Of a DNA stretch of 35,936 nt, positions 16,045 through 26,328 are shown one piece after another (positions within the stretch are counted from its first letter, which is position 1; each line of letters begins with the position of its first letter). The stretch spans positions 1-35,936 of the forward strand of contig OMIW01000088.1 of assembly GCA_900299205.1 (NCBI GenBank), written 5' to 3'. The notes under the pieces are model-generated. The model was given only the letters and a program-made list of their open reading frames with translations, was not told where the DNA came from and did no database searches. Origin of the DNA: Pseudomonadota bacterium (GTDB lineage Bacteria > Bdellovibrionota_C > UBA2361 > OMIW01). The translations under genes were made by a program, and so were the position numbers.

Positions 16045-17798
16045 ATGTTCCTTCTTTCCCTTTTTCTGCTCGCTATTCTCTCTACTATCCTTGGCCGCCG
16101 ATTATGTGTCGGACGACTGAACACCCGGGCAGATTCTCTGGCACCGGTCCTTGGCTTTGCGCTGATAGCGATGATCGCGATGATCGCGATGATCGCATCG
16201 ACCGCCTTTATTCTAAACATTCCACCAGCAGTCCCAATCGTGATTATAACGGGTGCCGCTTTTTTCTCTTACCGCAGGGTCGCCCAAACGGAGGAATTTT
16301 ATCGATTGCCATATCAGCTTCGATCATTCGTTATCGCCGCTATTATCATCGGTACTCCATACCTCATTCGGAACGGTTTCAACGACGTAGTAACCGGATA
16401 TCACACCTGTAATGATCCTGTTATCCATGCGCTCCTTAGCAAGGGGAATGCTATCGATGGTCAGGTCCATGCAAAGCTCTACCTAAGCGGGAGAATACTA
16501 CCTTACCCAGTGGCCGCACACAGCGTGATAAATCTTATCTCACTTATGCCGGGAACGGATGTAAGAAATCTCGTTTTCGGCATCGCCCTTTTCAGCCTCG
16601 CTTTGTGCGTGTTCCCCCTCAAAATTCTCATTACCGAAAGTCGGGGGGTATCGACCAAATCGATACTCGATGACATTTTCGCGGGATTGGCAGCTTCCAC
16701 ATTCTACAATGCCGCTGTCGCTTATCACGGCTTCTTGCCCCAAGTTACATTTGTACCCTTCGCTCTCACTGCTTTAATACTCTTGAGAACCGAAGCGCAG
16801 GAGTCACCTCAGAAAATTCGTCCTTCTCTGGCCCTATCGGCTCTTTCAGCAGCAGCAGCCGTTGCGTCTTATAGTTTTGCGGCAGCTATTGTGTTAGCCG
16901 TCGGACTCGTTATTTCGCCCTGGGGAATCGGTGTGCGACGACATGTGAAACTAGGAATGACATTCACTGCCCTTGTAATCATTATCATGGGTGCGAATCT
17001 CATTCCTCTATTCGAGCTTGCGAGGCAGGTTATCAGCTATTTTTTCGACGCGAGTAAAACCCCTCCCATACTTCGCGAGAGCAGTTCATTCGGCAACCTG
17101 GTCGGATTTCTCAACCCTCTGATGTGGACCGGCCTCTGGTGGGAGCAGGACTATCGCATGCAGAGTATTAAAGACCCAATCAGTCAAATTGTACTTTTTT
17201 TTAGCGCATCGGCGTTTACCTCTCCGCCCGTGGTATCAGCGACCATTCGCCAGCAGCATCTCTGAATGCTCGCCTCTTAACCTGCGGAGCTCTCGCTTAT
17301 CTTGCTATATTGGTCAAAACAGGGAGTCCCTATTCAACGGGCAAAATAGGGTCTTTTGTGGCGCCCGTTATTACCGCGACCATGATTCGAGGGGTTTTCA
17401 CGATCCCATTTTGTCGTATAATAAGATCCGTTGCTCTCTTGTCGCTCGCTAGCCTTCTCCTCGCCTCTAACATTCACCTTCTGCGCTTTATTTCGATTCT
17501 GCCGGCAGAGGTCATTCACGCAAGCACCCAGATTGCCCGCGACTTTTCAGGGAAAAGACTCCTCATTTTCTCCGACAATGATTGGCTCCTTTACACGATT
17601 GACAGCGAAACTGTCGATATTATTGGGCTGCATTATTTGCCGGACAAACTGACAGATACACCGTCCCCCTCCGCCTACGATGCGATTGTCTTTCACCATC
17701 TTGACCCCGTTCGCAGTCGATATACCTGTCTGCAAGAATCAGAATATGGTCCCTTTGTCGTTTGTGTTCAGACACTATCCAAAGAATTCCCATCTTAA
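16045..17798 (+). pseudogene. Polytopic membrane protein, probably GT-C-like envelope glycosyltransferase, broken by a -1 frameshift
   Basis: Two adjacent frames make one protein. The first encodes 406 residues with about ten hydrophobic segments and stops at 17265. Its last ~20 residues (after VLFFSA, about 17205) look unlike a membrane protein. From the same point another frame reads IGVYLSARGISDHSPAAS, then ARLLTCGALAYLAILVKTG, and continues with more hydrophobic segments and a soluble tail (DFSGKRLLIFSDND) to the stop at 17798. Restoring one base near 17205-17212 gives a continuous 584-residue product. The layout (many helices, then a C-terminal soluble domain) fits GT-C or similar envelope proteins, and glycosyltransferases lie next to it. 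The break may be a real mutation or a sequencing error. The only strong GGAGG is unusually far (14 nt) from the ATG. Confidence 0.7.
16162..16197 (+). repeat. 9-bp in-frame tandem repeat in a membrane helix
   Basis: Three 9-bp units ATGATCGC(G/A) (16171-16197), preceded by one degenerate unit CTGATAGCG, encode Leu-Ile-Ala and then three Met-Ile-Ala triplets within a hydrophobic helix. Gain or loss of a unit would keep the frame. Confidence 0.85.
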
Positions 17799-17831
17799 CC
17801 ATCAATTCCTTAGCGCTTGCGATGCGTCGAG

Positions 17832-17849
17832 GAGGTCGTTTCCGACCTC
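17832..17849. terminator. Hairpin between convergent genes
   Basis: GAGGTCG and CGACCTC form a perfect 7-bp stem with a TTTC loop, 34 bp after the stop of the frameshifted membrane gene and between convergent genes. There is no strong T-tract directly after it, so termination is only a suggestion. Confidence 0.35.
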
Positions 17850-17980
17850 ATGAGGTAGCTTGTTTAAAAAACGTTTGAGCGGGTGCCGTTGGCAGACAAT
17901 CTTATGTTTAAAAACGGCCAACTTCGTTTGATAAAATCAAATTTAGGAAAAACCGCTGCCAAATAAAAGATAAGGTTGCT

Positions 17981-18778
17981 CTAATTTTCATGAGCCGCTG
18001 GCAGATTCTGAGAAGGTACTCTGCCAACAACAAAGAGATTCGGCTCCTTACAGAGTCCATAGGCGGAGAAGAAAATATCACCTTGCCTCCACGATGGCTT
18101 GCCAAATAAATAGTAGGCTAACCACTGCATTACCTTGTACTGGTAGGGACAAAAGAATGTCCGCAAAAGTAGGGTTATCCATCTATTAGTAAAGAATGGG
18201 TGTGTAAGAAGACCGTTTACTTCATAAACGTCGACGTCATAAATCTGATTGTCATAGAGAGCATGGGCTACACTCCTTTTTGTGGTAGGAAAAGTATGAG
18301 TGTAATCAATATTCCAAAACTCCATGCCGAGCTTCTCCGCATCTGGGACCTGAAATGCGATTATCCCACCCTCAGCGACATGCTTCTTTGCCCAACTCAT
18401 AAACGCAAACTGTGATTCTCCTCCCCCCAAAAGATGCTCGAGCACAAAGGCTGCGTAGATAACATCGAATTTTATCGGTATCGTTGGAAGTTCTGGGACC
18501 TCACCATAGAACTTATTTGTTTCGGGAATGTCACCAAGCAAGTTTAGAATGTTGGGATTTCTGTCGAGCGCAAAGTACTCAATGTTGCCATCCTCAGCAC
18601 AAGCTCGATGAAAGTACCCTTTTCCCGGACCGACCTCCAAGATCTTCAGCGGCCTGCGACGATCTGTATCTCTTAACTGCGACCTCAAAAAAGAGACGAT
18701 ACTTCTATTTAGCCAAACCATGAGTCGACGGATCGCAGGAGGATGCTCTTGTGAAATAAAGATATCGTACAGTGCCAT
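17981..18778 (-). CDS. Class I SAM-dependent methyltransferase
   Basis: The 265-residue protein has the SAM-binding motif I as ILEVGPGKG (46-54), an acidic residue after the second strand (FALDRNP) and a post-motif DVIYAAFVLEHL, all typical of Methyltransf_11/23-type enzymes. The substrate is not readable from the sequence. The start ATG has GAGGA 5 nt upstream. It lies 38 bp downstream of a GT4 glycosyltransferase gene on the same strand, so methylation of a sugar or lipid-linked glycan in the same pathway is a reasonable inference. The C-terminal half (about 190-250) has aromatic-rich helices that may touch the membrane. Confidence 0.88.
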   Translation of the reverse strand: MALYDIFISQEHPPAIRRLMVWLNRSIVSFLRSQLRDTDRRRPLKILEVGPGKGYFHRACAEDGNIEYFALDRNPNILNLLGDIPETNKFYGEVPELPTIPIKFDVIYAAFVLEHLLGGGESQFAFMSWAKKHVAEGGIIAFQVPDAEKLGMEFWNIDYTHTFPTTKRSVAHALYDNQIYDVDVYEVNGLLTHPFFTNRWITLLLRTFFCPYQYKVMQWLAYYLFGKPSWRQGDIFFSAYGLCKEPNLFVVGRVPSQNLPAAHEN

Positions 18779-18816
18779 AGTGTTCCTCTTACCTTAAGAA
18801 TTCCGCTTAAAAGTCT

Positions 18817-19953
18817 CTAGCTTGGCCTTCGCTCTTTGGAGGGAGACAGTTCATCGTACAATGCCAAGAGTCGAGTCGTGGCTTTTTCCCAAGAAAATTC
18901 GATTTTCGGCCGAAAGTTAAACTCCCCTCTGAATGCGAGGCGGATCTTGTCAGCAAGATCGGTCGAGGAACGACTACGGAAAAAAAGGTGTTCACCCGAA
19001 ACAACCTCCGGTAAAGAACCTGCATCACTCGAGATTATTGGCGTACCGATTGCAGAGGTCTCAGCGGCCGAGAATCCAAATCCCTCGGTAATCGAGGGAC
19101 ATATCACGCTATAGGCCCCCCGCACATACCCCAGTAACTCGGAGCGGCTTACCGAGGGAACGACTTTTACCCGCTCTTTTAGAATGCTTGAAGCGATCTG
19201 CTCCTCGAATCGCTGTCGCTCTCTTTTGGGATGAGCTCCCAAGATGAGACCAAAAATAACATCGGCTGGGATATCCTCAATAATCAGCTTCAGGGCGTCG
19301 AGCAAGACGGGAAGACCTTTTGTCTTACCAGGACGGCCAAAGAAGAGAAAGACTCGCGAGTTTGTGGGTACATCGAATAGCTCAGCTGGATTTCGCATCG
19401 GTGGAGGCGATTGGTACAGAGAGTCATCGATCCCCAAAAGTATTGGGACGATTCCCTTTTGAGGAATACCAGCCGCCGATACGTCATTCGCGGTTGCTTG
19501 AGATATACAATGCCAAGCTTGGAATTTACGTCTAATAACAAACCGCTCGAAAGCAAAAAAACCCGCCGCGATTAAAGGATTCTCTCCGAGTTGAAACCAT
19601 CGCCGGCCGAGGCACTCTTGAACAGTCAGGACACACGGCTTGTTAAACTTTTGTGAAACCGAGAGGGTAACAGGTGCGGCGGTGTAGGTAGTGGTATGGA
19701 CGATATCCGCCCACGCTATGTGTCCAATAAGGTCGGCAGACCTTGGATAGGGATGGCCAAAAAAATCACGCCATGAATGATGCCATACCGCAACTCGATT
19801 GTATTCAGACTGACCACTCACCCCGCCGCTATCACTCGTCACTACCCGAACCTCGCACCCCATCGCGACCAGCCGAGAGGAGAACTCAAAGAATTCGGTT
19901 TCTACTCCACCGACATGAGGAAAAAAATGCTCAAGCACAAAACAAATCTTCAT
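18817..19953 (-). CDS. GT4-family glycosyltransferase
   Basis: The 378-residue protein has the GT-B layout of retaining GT4 enzymes. The N-terminal domain begins ICFVLEHFFPHVGGVE, with the Gly-Gly-Val-Glu acceptor-side loop. The C-terminal domain has FFGRPGKTKGLPVLLDAL and the sugar-nucleotide motif ITEGFGFSAAETSAIGTP with Glu290 and Glu298 in the E-x7-E spacing. It should transfer a sugar from a nucleotide donor to a lipid-linked or envelope glycan at the inner membrane face. It probably shares a transcript with the downstream methyltransferase. No clear ribosome-binding site precedes the ATG. Confidence 0.92.
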   Translation of the reverse strand: MKICFVLEHFFPHVGGVETEFFEFSSRLVAMGCEVRVVTSDSGGVSGQSEYNRVAVWHHSWRDFFGHPYPRSADLIGHIAWADIVHTTTYTAAPVTLSVSQKFNKPCVLTVQECLGRRWFQLGENPLIAAGFFAFERFVIRRKFQAWHCISQATANDVSAAGIPQKGIVPILLGIDDSLYQSPPPMRNPAELFDVPTNSRVFLFFGRPGKTKGLPVLLDALKLIIEDIPADVIFGLILGAHPKRERQRFEEQIASSILKERVKVVPSVSRSELLGYVRGAYSVICPSITEGFGFSAAETSAIGTPIISSDAGSLPEVVSGEHLFFRSRSSTDLADKIRLAFRGEFNFRPKIEFSWEKATTRLLALYDELSPSKERRPS

Positions 19954-20128
19954 GCGAATACCACACTTATCAGACGGGATGACAATCGGAGACCCCGAAT
20001 AGAACGAGGACTACCACGCCAGAAAATGTTCGGTATGACGATAGTTTCTTTGGGCGATTAATCTTTGGTGAGCTAACGAAAGTGGAAGCATAAGTCGGAT
20101 TTATTTTTCTTGATTCACCATGTGATCA

Positions 20129-21151
20129 CTACGGGCCTATTCTCAAATATCGCTGCAAGGGCTCCTTGGGTAGGCTTAGTACATCGAGAGCGATAGCTTC
20201 TAGTAACAGTTGAACGCCGATAATTATCGGTAGGACGGCGAGCATGACCGTGCCTGTTGGCGTTGGTGTTCCGAGGACGCTATGCTCGTACCAGTGGTAG
20301 CCACCGAATAAAATGCCGAAAACGACCAACAGCAAGCCCGATACTAATTCAACCGAGCCAACATTGAAATCGCGAAGGAAATAGTTATAGCCTATTCGCT
20401 TCAAGAAACGGGTAAGATGTTTACGAGGAAACTCTCGAAGAACTTTTACTATCCGCAGACTGCTCTGCTCATCCCCATAGACCGCCTTCATCGGGATCTC
20501 TTTCACGACGGCTCGAATGGTATTAAGGCGGAAAAGGATATCAGTTTCAAAAAAATACCCTCTGTCGATTTTATCGAGGGCTAACAGAGAGAGGGCAGAT
20601 TGGTGAATTGCGGTGAAGCCATTGGTCGGATCCATTATAGACCAATAACCACTTGATACTTTCGTAACAAACGAGAGGACCGCATTTCCAAAGAGGCGTA
20701 CCGATGGCATCCCCTCAAGATTCTCGAGGGAAAAGAAACGATTTCCTTTTGTGTAGTCAGCTTCACCGTTGAGGATTGGAGCGATGAGAGCGGGAATGAT
20801 GGCTGGGTTCATCTGCCCGTCGCCGTCAAGTTTTACCACTACCTCGTAGCCATCGTGCAGCGCCTGACGGTAACCCGCCATCGTGGCACCACCAACACCC
20901 AGATTTATTTCGTTGAAAACGACCTGAACCCTGGGGTCCGCACAATTTGCTTGCACGAACTGGCCCGAACCCTCAGGACAGCGATCGTCAACGACATAAA
21001 TCTTCTCAACGATCGATCCTATCCCCGAAAGTACCGAGAGAATGTGCTCCTTGACCCGATAACTCGGTATCACTACGGCGACGGAGCGGTTGACACCTGC
21101 TCGGATACACTCTGAGGATGGCTCACGTTGCTGGACTAACTGCACAATCAC
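20129..21151 (-). CDS. GT2 glycosyltransferase, polyprenyl-phosphate sugar synthase type, two C-terminal membrane helices
   Basis: The 340-residue protein has a GT-A domain with VAVVIPSYR at the nucleotide-binding start, YVVDD (Asp55/Asp56) and KLDGDGQMNP (Asp109-Gly-Asp) for metal and donor. This resembles dolichyl- or undecaprenyl-phosphate mannosyl/glucosyltransferases. Two hydrophobic helices at about 263-283 and 295-325 anchor it. The first start, GTG at 21151, has a poor ribosome-binding site; a second GTG two codons later (21145) has GAGAGG 5 nt upstream and may be the true start. It likely makes a lipid-linked sugar donor used by the GT-C type proteins nearby (16045-17798 and 31681-33717). 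Confidence 0.9.
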   Translation of the reverse strand: MIVQLVQQREPSSECIRAGVNRSVAVVIPSYRVKEHILSVLSGIGSIVEKIYVVDDRCPEGSGQFVQANCADPRVQVVFNEINLGVGGATMAGYRQALHDGYEVVVKLDGDGQMNPAIIPALIAPILNGEADYTKGNRFFSLENLEGMPSVRLFGNAVLSFVTKVSSGYWSIMDPTNGFTAIHQSALSLLALDKIDRGYFFETDILFRLNTIRAVVKEIPMKAVYGDEQSSLRIVKVLREFPRKHLTRFLKRIGYNYFLRDFNVGSVELVSGLLLVVFGILFGGYHWYEHSVLGTPTPTGTVMLAVLPIIIGVQLLLEAIALDVLSLPKEPLQRYLRIGP

Positions 21152-21278
21152 CTCTCACCGCTAGAATGGGTGATGACCGAACATCAAATCACCTCTATAA
21201 ACCCTAGGCTCAACTAGGTAGCTCAGCGAGCTTTTATCATTTTTGTCGGACTACCTCCACTCCGAACCACCTATCTGA

Positions 21279-21316
21279 ATGCCACCCCGAAGGTCAATAA
21301 CCGCTCGGCGTGGCAT
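21279..21316 (-). terminator. Hairpin downstream of nrdB
   Basis: ATGCCAC and GTGGCAT pair perfectly, and after one mismatch CCGA and TCGG extend the stem. The hairpin begins 10 nt past the nrdB stop. No U-rich tract follows on the minus strand, so it may be an mRNA 3' stabiliser rather than an intrinsic terminator. Confidence 0.4.
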
Positions 21317-21326
21317 AGCACCCCGT

Positions 21327-22406
21327 CTACCACTGCAGAGAGCCAGCGGTCTGATATTCCGTGACCCGTGTCTCAAAGAAGTTCTTTTCCTTCTGGAGGT
21401 CGATGGTTTCGCTCATCCAGGGGAAGGGGTTCTTTGAGCCGTATTGGGCTTTGAGGCCGATTCTCTCGAGGCGTCGATCAGCGATGTGCTGAACGTACTC
21501 GCGGAACATCGGCGAACTGAGGCCAAGGATGCCGCGTGGGAGGCAGTCAACTGCGTATTGGTACTCGAGCTCTACTGCCTGTCGGACGAGATCCACGATA
21601 TGGTCCTGGAACTGCGGAGTCCACAGATCGGGATTTTCTTCTTTAATCCCATTGATAAGATCGATCCCGAAGTTCAGATGAATCGTCTCGTCTCGCAGGA
21701 TATATTGGAACTGTTCTCCGATCCCGGTCATCCTGTTTTGCCGATGGAATGAGAGGATCATCACAAATCCGCTGTAGAAGAATATCCCCTCCATAATTAC
21801 ATAGTACCCGATCAGATTTTCGAGGAACTTCTGAGCTCCTGCGGTCGTCGCGGTCGAAAAATCAGGCGCCAGAACATCCTGGGTCAGCTGCATCTCAAAC
21901 TGATCTTTCTGGTGAATCGAGTTGATCTCGTTGTACATGTTAAAAACCTCACCCTGGTCGAGTGAAAGGGATTCAACAACATAGTGGAAGGTATGGGTGT
22001 GGACTGCCTCCTCAAATCCCTGTCGAAGAAGATACTGCCGACACTCCGGATTTGTGACGTGCTTGAAAATGGCTAGGATTATGTTATTTCCGACGAGCGA
22101 TTCTGCCGTCGAGAAAAATCCGAGATTTCTCATGATGACAAGCCGCTCGTCCGGGGTGAGTTTGTTTGACTTCCACAGCTCGATATCCTTACCCATCGCT
22201 ACTTCGGTCGGAAGCCAGTTATTTGCACACCCGTTGAGGTAGTGTTCCCATGCCCATTTATATTTCAGAGGCATCAGCTGATTGACATCCACGGCACTGC
22301 AATTAATCAGCCGTTTCTTGGTCACATCAACCCGTTTAGCCCTCTGCTCGGTTACACCTTCCCCACGCCGGTTGCCCTGATCGCCTTCTCCGGTAAAGTC
22401 CAACAT
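21327..22406 (-). CDS. nrdB: Class Ic ribonucleotide reductase small subunit (radical-site Phe, Mn/Fe type)
   Basis: The ATG at 22406 (MLDFTGEG) has AGGAG 5 nt upstream; the frame stays open 23 codons further to 22475 without a better site. The 359-residue ferritin-like protein keeps all metal ligands: Glu102, Glu133, His136, Glu206, Glu240 and His243. The position of the usual radical Tyr is Phe140 (in [10 protein letters not shown]), and the first ligand is Glu instead of Asp. Both features mark class Ic enzymes, known from Chlamydia trachomatis, where a Mn(IV)/Fe(III) centre replaces the tyrosyl radical; ligand spacings equal those I recall for the chlamydial protein (89/120/123/127/193/227/230). 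The C-terminal [10 protein letters not shown] segment supports radical transfer and docking to NrdA, encoded 95 bp upstream. Confidence 0.96.
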   Translation of the reverse strand: MLDFTGEGDQGNRRGEGVTEQRAKRVDVTKKRLINCSAVDVNQLMPLKYKWAWEHYLNGCANNWLPTEVAMGKDIELWKSNKLTPDERLVIMRNLGFFSTAESLVGNNIILAIFKHVTNPECRQYLLRQGFEEAVHTHTFHYVVESLSLDQGEVFNMYNEINSIHQKDQFEMQLTQDVLAPDFSTATTAGAQKFLENLIGYYVIMEGIFFYSGFVMILSFHRQNRMTGIGEQFQYILRDETIHLNFGIDLINGIKEENPDLWTPQFQDHIVDLVRQAVELEYQYAVDCLPRGILGLSSPMFREYVQHIADRRLERIGLKAQYGSKNPFPWMSETIDLQKEKNFFETRVTEYQTAGSLQW

Positions 22407-22501
22407 AGTTTCTCCTTTTGTTTCTTTGAAGCTTTGGTCTTGTTTTTGACCCTGAGACCCATCCTGAAAAACCATGGATCGGTTTTCTCAGGACCGGCCT
22501 C

Positions 22502-25500
22502 CTATTGGCAACTCTCGCAGTCACCATCAAGGTTGCACGATTTTGGCATCTCTGGCGCTGACGCCTCGGACTCTCGGACGATCTGTATGTTCGAAGAGGC
22601 CGATTTGTTTTTCATCCATCGAGGTTGTACCCCTCGGCGATTCACATCGGTGGTCGATTTTTCGATCTGGGTTGCGGCTACTGATCGGAGATAGTAGGTC
22701 GTTTTAAGGCCTCGTTTCCACGCTAAGGTATACATCTCATGAAGCTTTCTTCCACTCGGCTCCGCGATGTACAGATTCAGCGATTGACCCATGTCTATCC
22801 ACTTCTGACGTCGGCTTGCACACTCTATCAACCAATCAGCATCAATTTCAAATGCGGTCAGGAACAGATCCTTGAGCTCATCGGGAATCCGCTCTATCTC
22901 GGCGATTGATCCATCGAAATACTTCAGATCGTCGATCATGTCTGCGTCCCAGAGGCCTCGCTTTTTCAGCTCGGCGACGAGGTAATGATTATGAACGATG
23001 AACTCACCCGAGAGGTTACTCTTCGAGTAGAGATGTTTGTACGCCGGCTCTATTGACTGGGTGACCCCCACGATATTCGAAATAGTGGCCGTCGGGGCTA
23101 TCGCCATCGTATTGCTATTCCGCATTCCATGCTTCTTGATGGATTCTCTGACAACCGACCAGTCGAGACGGGCACCACGATGTACTTCCAGATAGTCACT
23201 CCCCCGTTCCTTCGCAAGTAGATCAAGAGAGTCTATCGGCAGAATCCCCCGTTCCCACTGAGAGCCCTGATACGAGCCATAGCTTCCCCGCTCGGCAGCA
23301 AGTTCGCTCGATGCGAGTATCGCATAGTAAGAGACCGCCTCCATCGAACTGTCGGAGAACTCGACTGCTTGGGTGCTGGCGTAGCTGATACCCGCCTCAT
23401 ACAGAGCATCCTGGAATCCCATGATACCGAGACCAATCGGCCGATGGCGAAGATTGGCGTTTTGCGCCTCAACGATTGGATAGAAGTTGATATCAATCAC
23501 ATTGTCGAGCATGCGCACTGCCGTTCGCACCGTTTTGTGGAGCAGCTGATGATCGAGGGCGCCGTCCTTCATGTGAGCAGCGAGGTTAATGGACCCAAGA
23601 TTACAGACCGCCACCTCATCTGCGGAGGTGTTGAGAAGAATCTCGGTGCAGAGGTTCGAACTGTGGACAACCCCCTTGTGCCCTTGCGGTGACCGAATGT
23701 TGGATGGATCCTTGAAGGTGATCCAGGGGTGTCCCGTTTCAAATAACATGCTGAGCATCTTTCGCCACAACGCGAGAGCCTCAACCTTTTTGAAGAGCGT
23801 TATCTGGCCCGATTCTACTAAACTTTCGTAGTGGGCGTATCGCTCGTCAAAGGCCTTCCCGTAAAGGTCATGGAGGTCGGCAACATCACTTGGACTGAAC
23901 AAGGTCCAGCTCCCGTTTTCGACCACTCGCTTCATGAAGAGATCGGGAATCCAGTTGGCGGTATTCATGTCGTGAGTGCGTCGCCGCTCGTCACCGGTGT
24001 TTTTCCTCAGCTCAAGGAAGTCCTCGACATCGAGATGCCACGTCTCTAGGTAGGCACACATCGCCCCCTTCCTCTTACCTCCCTGATTGACCGCAACCGC
24101 TGTATCGTTGGCTACTTTAAGGAAAGGAATAACACCCTGGCTGCGACCATTTGTGCCTTTGATTCGCGCCCCCGTTGCCCGCACATTCGTCCAGTCGTTA
24201 CCCAGTCCGCCGGCCCACTTCGAGAGCTGTGCATCGTCCGAGATACATTTAAAAATGTGGGAAAGATCATCCTGTACCGTTGACAAATAGCAGCTCGACA
24301 TCTGCGAATGAAGGGTGCCTGAGTTAAATAGTGTTGGTGTGCTCGATACGAAGGTGAATTGAGAGAGCACATTATAGAACTCTATCGCCCGAGCCGTTCG
24401 CTGAGATCCCTCGCCCAAGCTCAATCCCATCGCAACCCGCATCCAAAAGAACTGAGGAGTTTCGAAGCGAACATCGGCTTCGTGGAGGAGGTATCGGTCG
24501 TAGAGGGTTTGAAGCCCAAGGTAGTCGAACTTGAGGTCGCGGGAGAGGTCTACCGCCTTTGCAAGCGCTGAAAGGTCGAAATTACGCAACTCCGGATTGA
24601 GCCTCTCGACATCGATTCCCCGTTCAATAAATCGCTGAAAGTAGCCTCGATGAGCCTCTTCAACCTTCGGTGCGTGAGCGGAGATACCAAAGGTCTCCCG
24701 GTAGATAACATCGAGGAGGAGCCGTGCGGCAACGTTTGAATAGGCTGGATCACGCTCTATTCGGCCTCGGGCAGCGAAGATGTTCGAGGAGTCTATCTCG
24801 TCAAGGCGGATACCTTCGTAGAAGTTTTTCAGCGAGTCGCTGAGGATCTCTTCGGAAGATACAAGGTCCCCGAAACCGTGGCACGCAAATTGGATACGCT
24901 CCCGCAGCTCCTGCTCTGACACTAAGACTGTCGAGCCATCTGGTGCCGTCGCACGGAAGACCTCAGGCTCTCGCGTGATTGGCTCTCCACGCACCTCGCC
25001 CGTCACTGCCTCGGCCTGCACCTCAAGCTGTCGTTCCTCTGCCCGCTTTGCCCGATAGATGATGAACGCCTTCGCCTCCTGATAGTGGCCGGCAATCATC
25101 ATTAGCCGCTCGACCTCGTCGAGAATACCCTCTACTGAGAGCGGAGTCGTTCCCTTCCCAAGCTCAACACACCGCTCAACGACCTGATCGGTAATCCGAT
25201 TGACCGACTCCACCATCTCAGCGGGGGTTTGTCCCTCTACCTGATGGGATGCACGGAACGCCTTTTCTATTGAGCCGGCTATCCGCATCGGATTAAAGCG
25301 AACGAGGGTCTTTCCATCCCGCCGGAGCACCTTGAGATTACGAGGTGAGTCAGCTCTGAGCTGCTTGTGCTCATCACGGTACACAATGTAGCCTCGGGCA
25401 ACGTCGTAGTGGCCACACCGCATGAGAGCCACTTCCACCAGATCCTGGATACCCTCAACGGTTACGCTATTCCCCCCATCACCTGGTGCTCGCCGATCGG

Positions 25501-25840
25501 CCACCCGACTAAGAAGGTCAGATACAACCTTATCGGTTACCTCGGCGACCTGGCCAGCAAGCTCACTGCCAAGCGGCTGCACCTTTCCGAGACCCTTCAC
25601 ATCACGGAACGCTCCCTCCACCGCTGCAGCTATCCGATCTCGTCGGAACGGCACGATCCGCCCATCTCGCTTCACCACGGTAATAAGCTGCTCTGTGCGG
25701 AGGGTGATATCTATTGTCCGATCAACCGTCACCCCTTTCGATGGCGTAGCCCACCCTGAGGTCACCTTGCCAGCGATTGTCTCAACTGAAGCTCCCTCAA
25801 CGATTGCCCCGTCCCTTGTTCCTGTTGCTGACTCTTGCAT
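22502..25840 (-). CDS. nrdA: Class I ribonucleotide reductase large subunit with duplicated ATP-cones
   Basis: The 1112-residue protein reduces ribonucleoside diphosphates with NrdB. Residues ~52-160 and ~168-268 are two ATP-cone domains ([16 protein letters not shown] and [17 protein letters not shown]); a possible degenerate third lies at ~293-385. The catalytic barrel holds Cys517 and Cys746 (redox pair), Cys731 in NLCTEI with Asn729 and Glu733 (thiyl radical and proton transfer), and the C-terminal Cys1108/Cys1111 pair that recycles the active site. It is longer than a typical NrdA (about 760 residues) because of the duplicated cones, as in Chlamydia, implying layered dATP/ATP control. 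A pair of NrdR boxes lies about 100 bp before the start, and nrdB follows in the same operon. Confidence 0.97.
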   Translation of the reverse strand: MQESATGTRDGAIVEGASVETIAGKVTSGWATPSKGVTVDRTIDITLRTEQLITVVKRDGRIVPFRRDRIAAAVEGAFRDVKGLGKVQPLGSELAGQVAEVTDKVVSDLLSRVADRRAPGDGGNSVTVEGIQDLVEVALMRCGHYDVARGYIVYRDEHKQLRADSPRNLKVLRRDGKTLVRFNPMRIAGSIEKAFRASHQVEGQTPAEMVESVNRITDQVVERCVELGKGTTPLSVEGILDEVERLMMIAGHYQEAKAFIIYRAKRAEERQLEVQAEAVTGEVRGEPITREPEVFRATAPDGSTVLVSEQELRERIQFACHGFGDLVSSEEILSDSLKNFYEGIRLDEIDSSNIFAARGRIERDPAYSNVAARLLLDVIYRETFGISAHAPKVEEAHRGYFQRFIERGIDVERLNPELRNFDLSALAKAVDLSRDLKFDYLGLQTLYDRYLLHEADVRFETPQFFWMRVAMGLSLGEGSQRTARAIEFYNVLSQFTFVSSTPTLFNSGTLHSQMSSCYLSTVQDDLSHIFKCISDDAQLSKWAGGLGNDWTNVRATGARIKGTNGRSQGVIPFLKVANDTAVAVNQGGKRKGAMCAYLETWHLDVEDFLELRKNTGDERRRTHDMNTANWIPDLFMKRVVENGSWTLFSPSDVADLHDLYGKAFDERYAHYESLVESGQITLFKKVEALALWRKMLSMLFETGHPWITFKDPSNIRSPQGHKGVVHSSNLCTEILLNTSADEVAVCNLGSINLAAHMKDGALDHQLLHKTVRTAVRMLDNVIDINFYPIVEAQNANLRHRPIGLGIMGFQDALYEAGISYASTQAVEFSDSSMEAVSYYAILASSELAAERGSYGSYQGSQWERGILPIDSLDLLAKERGSDYLEVHRGARLDWSVVRESIKKHGMRNSNTMAIAPTATISNIVGVTQSIEPAYKHLYSKSNLSGEFIVHNHYLVAELKKRGLWDADMIDDLKYFDGSIAEIERIPDELKDLFLTAFEIDADWLIECASRRQKWIDMGQSLNLYIAEPSGRKLHEMYTLAWKRGLKTTYYLRSVAATQIEKSTTDVNRRGVQPRWMKNKSASSNIQIVRESEASAPEMPKSCNLDGDCESCQ

Positions 25841-26328
25841 GGTGCTGCGCCCTCGTAAAAACTGCCGTTTGGAATATGGTTTCTTATCCTGTCGAGCCCT
25901 CGTCTCAAAGACCGACTTTTCGACTTACTCGCCTCTTCAACACTACATATAGTATTTCGACCCCGTCTATTACTATATGTTGTGGTCGATTTTTCTCTCG
26001 GTGTCGAGATCTCCGGTCAATTAAGGGAGGTAAAATTTTTGTACCATACCGTAAAGTCTTGAAAGGACTATCAGGTTGCGGGCTGGAATAAATGAGACAG
26101 CTTTTCCTAATGATGGCCCATCGGAAATAAAACCAGGGTTTCCTCCAAGTGCCGAACATTTGGCTCTCTAAAGCTCGACGGCCGCCTGGGATACCTCAAG
26201 GCCGCCGACGATCTGACCGATGAATGAGGTGAGGAACTTTTCTGAAAAACAGCGTACACTACCGCCTCACCTTACCATTTGGTACTTAATTCAGGACCAA
26301 AAACACTACTGCTGAGATCTCATTCTCC
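25841..26328. other. 488-bp divergent intergenic region upstream of nrdA
   Basis: No gene is visible. The left half carries the two NrdR boxes (25940-25985) and should hold the nrdA promoter on the minus strand. The right half has an inverted repeat AGGTGAGG (26227-26234) / CCTCACCT (26265-26272) with a 30-bp spacer, 57 bp before the next plus-strand gene, which could be an operator or a long hairpin in its leader. Confidence 0.5.
25940..25985 (-). promoter_or_regulatory. Paired NrdR boxes controlling nrdAB
   Basis: On the minus strand the two sites read CCACAACATATAGTAA (25985-25970) and ATACTATATGTAGTGT (25955-25940). Both match the known NrdR box pattern, acaCwAtATaTwGtgt, at the central positions. 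Their centres are 30 bp apart, about three helical turns, as expected for tandem NrdR binding. NrdR represses ribonucleotide reductase genes when dATP is bound. No nrdR gene is in the window. Confidence 0.88.

Noticed and set aside
25422-25952. Plus-strand frame of 176 codons opposite nrdA
   Set aside because: It is fully antisense to the ATP-cone region of nrdA and the NrdR-box area and has a Ser/Arg-rich low-complexity composition without family likeness.
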